Assembly (NCBI GenBank): GCA_023954815.1
Contig: JAGSHB010000055.1
Span: 1-34,224 of the forward strand
Source of the DNA: Myxococcales bacterium
GTDB taxonomy: Bacteria > Myxococcota_A > UBA9042
Direction: 5' to 3'
DNA length: 34,224 nt
Position numbers and translations under genes: made by a program. The notes under the pieces were generated by a model. That model searched no databases and was not told the DNA's origin. It was given only the letters and a program-made list of their open reading frames with translations. Positions 31,502 through 34,224 of this stretch are shown here, one piece after another. The first letter of the stretch is position 1; every line of letters starts with the position of its first letter.

Positions 31502-34224
31502 CTACTCGCCGGTGGGGCGGTAGGACTTCACCATCTCGAGCTTGCGCGGGATCTTCTTGATCTCAAAGCACTCGATGACGTCGCCCTCACGGAACTTACC
31601 AAAGCCCTCAAGGGAGATACCACATTCGTAGCCCGTGCCGACCTCAGCCACATCGTCCTTGAAGCGCTTGAGCGTCGAGCAGGCACCGGTCCACAACTCA
31701 TCTTCGCCGCGGGTGAGACGCATACGCTGATTGCGGTACATCTTGCCGTCGGTGATGTAGCAACCTGCAACCGAACCAGCCTTCGCGATATGGAACACAG
31801 CGCGCACATCGGCGTGACCGTGGACCACTTCCTCGATGATCGGCTCGAGCATGCCCTCCATCGCCGCCATGACGTGGTCGAGGGCGTCGTAGATGACCGA
31901 GAAGGGCAGAATCTCTACACCGAGGTCGTCGGCGAGGCGCTTGCCCTTGGCTTCTGGCTTCACGTTGAAGGCGAGAATCATCGCACCAGAAGCCGCACCG
32001 AGCTGGATATCGCTTTCGGTCACGCCGCCAACGGCACCGTGAAGTACGCGCACCTTGACGTCGGCGTGCTCGAGACGCTGAAGCGACTGCTTGAGCGCCT
32101 CCGCAGAACCGTGCACATCGGCCTTGATGATGATGTTGAGGTCCTTCTGCGCGGCGGCTTCCATCTGCTCGAACATGGTGTCGAGCGAGACTTTGGTCGT
32201 CTGCGCGGCCTTCTTCTCTTTGGCTTTCGCGATGCGGTGATCGACGATCGCCTTGGCGCTCTTTTCGTCTGGCGTGACGTAGAAATGGTCACCAGCAGCA
32301 GCGATACCGTTGAGACCGATGATCTCGACAGGTGTCGATGGGCCAGCGGTTTTCAGGTTCTTGCCGGAATCATCCATCATCGCGCGGACACGGCCATAGA
32401 CCTTGCCGGCGACCACGTACGAGCCCTTCTTGAGCGTGCCTTCCTGGATGAGCATCGTTGCGACAGCACCGCGACCACGCTCGAGGCGGGCCTCGATGAC
32501 CAGACCGCGAGCGTCGCCTTCTGGAGATGCCGTCAACTCCATCACTTCAGCCTGGAGCGCCAGCGTCTCCAGCAGGTCGTCGACGCCCATGCCCGTCTTG
32601 GCCGAAACCTCGATCGCGCTGACTTCGCCGCCCCACTCTTCGACCACGACGTTGTGCTCGGCCAACTCGCGACGGACGCGCTCGACGTCGGCGCCGGGCT
32701 TGTCCATCTTGTTGATGGCCACGATCATGGGGACTTTCGCCGCCTTACCGTGGTTGATCGCTTCGATGGTCTGCGGCATCACGCCGTCGTCGGCAGCCAC
32801 GACCAAGACGATGACGTCGGTCGCGTCGGCACCACGGGCACGCATGGCGGTGAACGCCTCGTGGCCGGGGGTATCGAGGAATACGACTTCGCCACCATTG
32901 GGCGTCTCAATCTTGTAGGCGCCGATGTGCTGGGTAATGCCGCCCGCTTCGCGAGCCGCCACGCGGGCCGAACGAATCCGGTCGAGCAGCGAGGTCTTAC
33001 CGTGATCGACGTGACCCATGACGGTAACGACGGGCGCACGTGGGTCAGCCTTTGCTTCCTCGCTCTCGCTGGTACGTAGGAACGTCTCCAGGTCGAAGGC
33101 GACGTTTTGCACGGTGAAGCCAAAATCAGCCGCCACGAGCTCGACGGTGTCGAGATCGAGGGTGTGGTTGATCGTGGCCATGATGCCCAGATCGAAGATC
33201 TTGCGGATGACTTCGGTGGCCTTGACGCTCATCTGCTTGGCGAGGTTCGCCACGCTGATGGTGTCCTCGATCTTGAGGATCCGCTTCTCGGCCTTCGGCA
33301 CAGTAACTGGCGCCGGATTGTTCGACATCTGGCGTTTGCCGCGCTTCTTATTGCGACGGCGATCACCGAACTTTCCAGAGTCGCGATGGCGATCGTAGAT
33401 GACCTTGCGGCCACGACGGCCATCGTCGCGCATCTGGCTTTCGGGGACCTGGCGACCGTTGCGATCGAAGATCGGCTGCTGCTGATTGCCAGCTGCAGGC
33501 TTGCCAGCCGGGGAGGGGGCTGGCTTCGGGCGTGGTGCGGGCTTCGGAATATTGACCAAAGCGTCCGGCATCTTGAGACGCTTGAGACGCGGCACACGGC
33601 GGTTGCTTGGGAGCGGCTCCGTGGTGGCCTCAATCGCCTTGCCGATCTCATGCAGACCGAGATCGACAGCCGTTGGCTTGTCTTCCGGTTTCGCAGGTGC
33701 GGCAGCCGTTGCGGCAGCGGCGGGCTCAGCAGGCGCCGCGGCGGCGACCGCCTCCGTAGCAGGCTCGGCAACGGCCACTGGTTCGGCAGCCGGCGCGGAG
33801 CCAGCGGCCTCTGATGGGGCCGCAGCAATGACTTCATCGGCCATTCCGACGATCCGCGGCACCGGACCTTCGTCCAATTCCGGAATCTCGATGGCCTGCG
33901 ATTCGCGTGCAGCTGCAACACGTGCATCGCGCTCGGCAGATGCCGCTGCGCGTTCAGCCTGGAGCTGCGCATTGGCAGCGGACTCGGCCTGGCGACGCTG
34001 CTCGGCGATCTCTCGACCGGCGGCGGCGATCTGGGCCTCCATCTGCTGCTCGCGTGTGATCATGGTGCGAGGCTGCAGCTCGGGCGGCATCGCGATCGAT
34101 TCGGCTGCAACCTTGCGCAAGCGCGGACGCTCCTCGCGAGCGACTGGCGCTGCCGGGGTGGCGACCTCGGCGGGAGCGGGGCCTTCCACTGGTGCTGCGG
34201 CTACCCGGCGGCGAACCGTCGTGC
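31502..34224 (-). CDS. infB: Translation initiation factor IF-2 (5' truncated by window end)
   Basis: At least 907 residues are visible, and the frame stays open through 34224, so the true start is upstream of this window; a GTG at 34189 is not a credible start. IF-2 brings initiator tRNA to the 30S subunit and drives subunit joining with GTP. The long N-terminal region (about the first 300 residues seen) is Ala/Pro/Glu-rich with Arg-rich patches. Then come the IF2N-type helical segment ([22 protein letters not shown]), the GTPase with G1 [27 protein letters not shown] and NKMDKP, and the C-terminal domains II, III ([13 protein letters not shown]) and IV ([19 protein letters not shown]). It is upstream of rbfA, the usual order. 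Confidence 0.98.
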   Translation of the reverse strand, partial: TTVRRRVAAAPVEGPAPAEVATPAAPVAREERPRLRKVAAESIAMPPELQPRTMITREQQMEAQIAAAGREIAEQRRQAESAANAQLQAERAAASAERDARVAAARESQAIEIPELDEGPVPRIVGMADEVIAAAPSEAAGSAPAAEPVAVAEPATEAVAAAAPAEPAAAATAAAPAKPEDKPTAVDLGLHEIGKAIEATTEPLPSNRRVPRLKRLKMPDALVNIPKPAPRPKPAPSPAGKPAAGNQQQPIFDRNGRQVPESQMRDDGRRGRKVIYDRHRDSGKFGDRRRNKKRGKRQMSNNPAPVTVPKAEKRILKIEDTISVANLAKQMSVKATEVIRKIFDLGIMATINHTLDLDTVELVAADFGFTVQNVAFDLETFLRTSESEEAKADPRAPVVTVMGHVDHGKTSLLDRIRSARVAAREAGGITQHIGAYKIETPNGGEVVFLDTPGHEAFTAMRARGADATDVIVLVVAADDGVMPQTIEAINHGKAAKVPMIVAINKMDKPGADVERVRRELAEHNVVVEEWGGEVSAIEVSAKTGMGVDDLLETLALQAEVMELTASPEGDARGLVIEARLERGRGAVATMLIQEGTLKKGSYVVAGKVYGRVRAMMDDSGKNLKTAGPSTPVEIIGLNGIAAAGDHFYVTPDEKSAKAIVDHRIAKAKEKKAAQTTKVSLDTMFEQMEAAAQKDLNIIIKADVHGSAEALKQSLQRLEHADVKVRVLHGAVGGVTESDIQLGAASGAMILAFNVKPEAKGKRLADDLGVEILPFSVIYDALDHVMAAMEGMLEPIIEEVVHGHADVRAVFHIAKAGSVAGCYITDGKMYRNQRMRLTRGEDELWTGACSTLKRFKDDVAEVGTGYECGISLEGFGKFREGDVIECFEIKKIPRKLEMVKSYRPTGE

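Noticed and set aside
28143-33079. Long open frames antisense to pnp and infB (about 400 and 526 codons)
   Set aside because: Both lie entirely opposite well-recognised housekeeping genes and are compositional shadows.

Overview
The window is about 34 kb of GC-rich bacterial DNA, almost fully coding. It most resembles a deltaproteobacterial lineage (Myxococcota or Bradymonadota-like). That view rests on an AgmX/PglI-type periplasmic protein, lipoproteins carrying CGNGxCxxGE cysteine repeats, a long AsmA-like/GT51 fusion and the overall gene style. It is an inference from gene content; there is no rRNA here. I saw no tRNA, CRISPR array, insertion sequence, integrase or phage gene, so this looks like ordinary chromosome with lineage-specific genes between conserved ones.

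Layout, left to right. (1) 1-3710, plus strand: the 3' end of ileS (type-2 isoleucyl-tRNA synthetase), a tandem-FHA protein with a disordered tail, and a D12-class adenine-N6 DNA methyltransferase. (2) 3825-7672, minus strand: three acyl-CoA dehydrogenases plus an 87-residue Rossmann-like protein. The most downstream dehydrogenase has lost canonical active-site motifs. (3) 7887-9077, plus strand: a SAM methyltransferase of the GSTCD/Methyltransf_32 type. (4) 9103-17134, minus strand: trmB, then an EtfD-like membrane Fe-S oxidoreductase ending at a hairpin terminator, then an AsmA-like/GT51 peptidoglycan glycosyltransferase overlapping a GT-C-type membrane protein. (5) 17397-20695, plus strand: a compact three-gene unit with a single-pass membrane protein and two translationally coupled paralogues of a family I do not recognise. 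(6) 20804-22523: trxA, an AgmX/PglI-domain protein and a convergent crcB. (7) 22635-26585: three cysteine-rich lipoproteins, one minus and two plus, the last ending in a somatomedin-B-like domain. (8) 27042-34224, minus strand: the conserved translation/RNA cluster infB-rbfA-truB-rpsO-pnp, with a structured leader upstream of rpsO.

Functional links. The acyl-CoA dehydrogenases would pass electrons through an electron-transfer flavoprotein (not in the window) to the EtfD-like quinone reductase, so regions 2 and 4 fit one fatty-acid or branched-chain acyl-CoA oxidation pathway. The infB-pnp cluster is standard housekeeping. The best candidates for undescribed biology are the coupled paralogue pair (18903-20695), the cysteine-module lipoproteins (22635-26585), the polybasic AsmA-GT51 fusion, the degenerate acyl-CoA dehydrogenase with its small partner, and the rpsO leader RNA.
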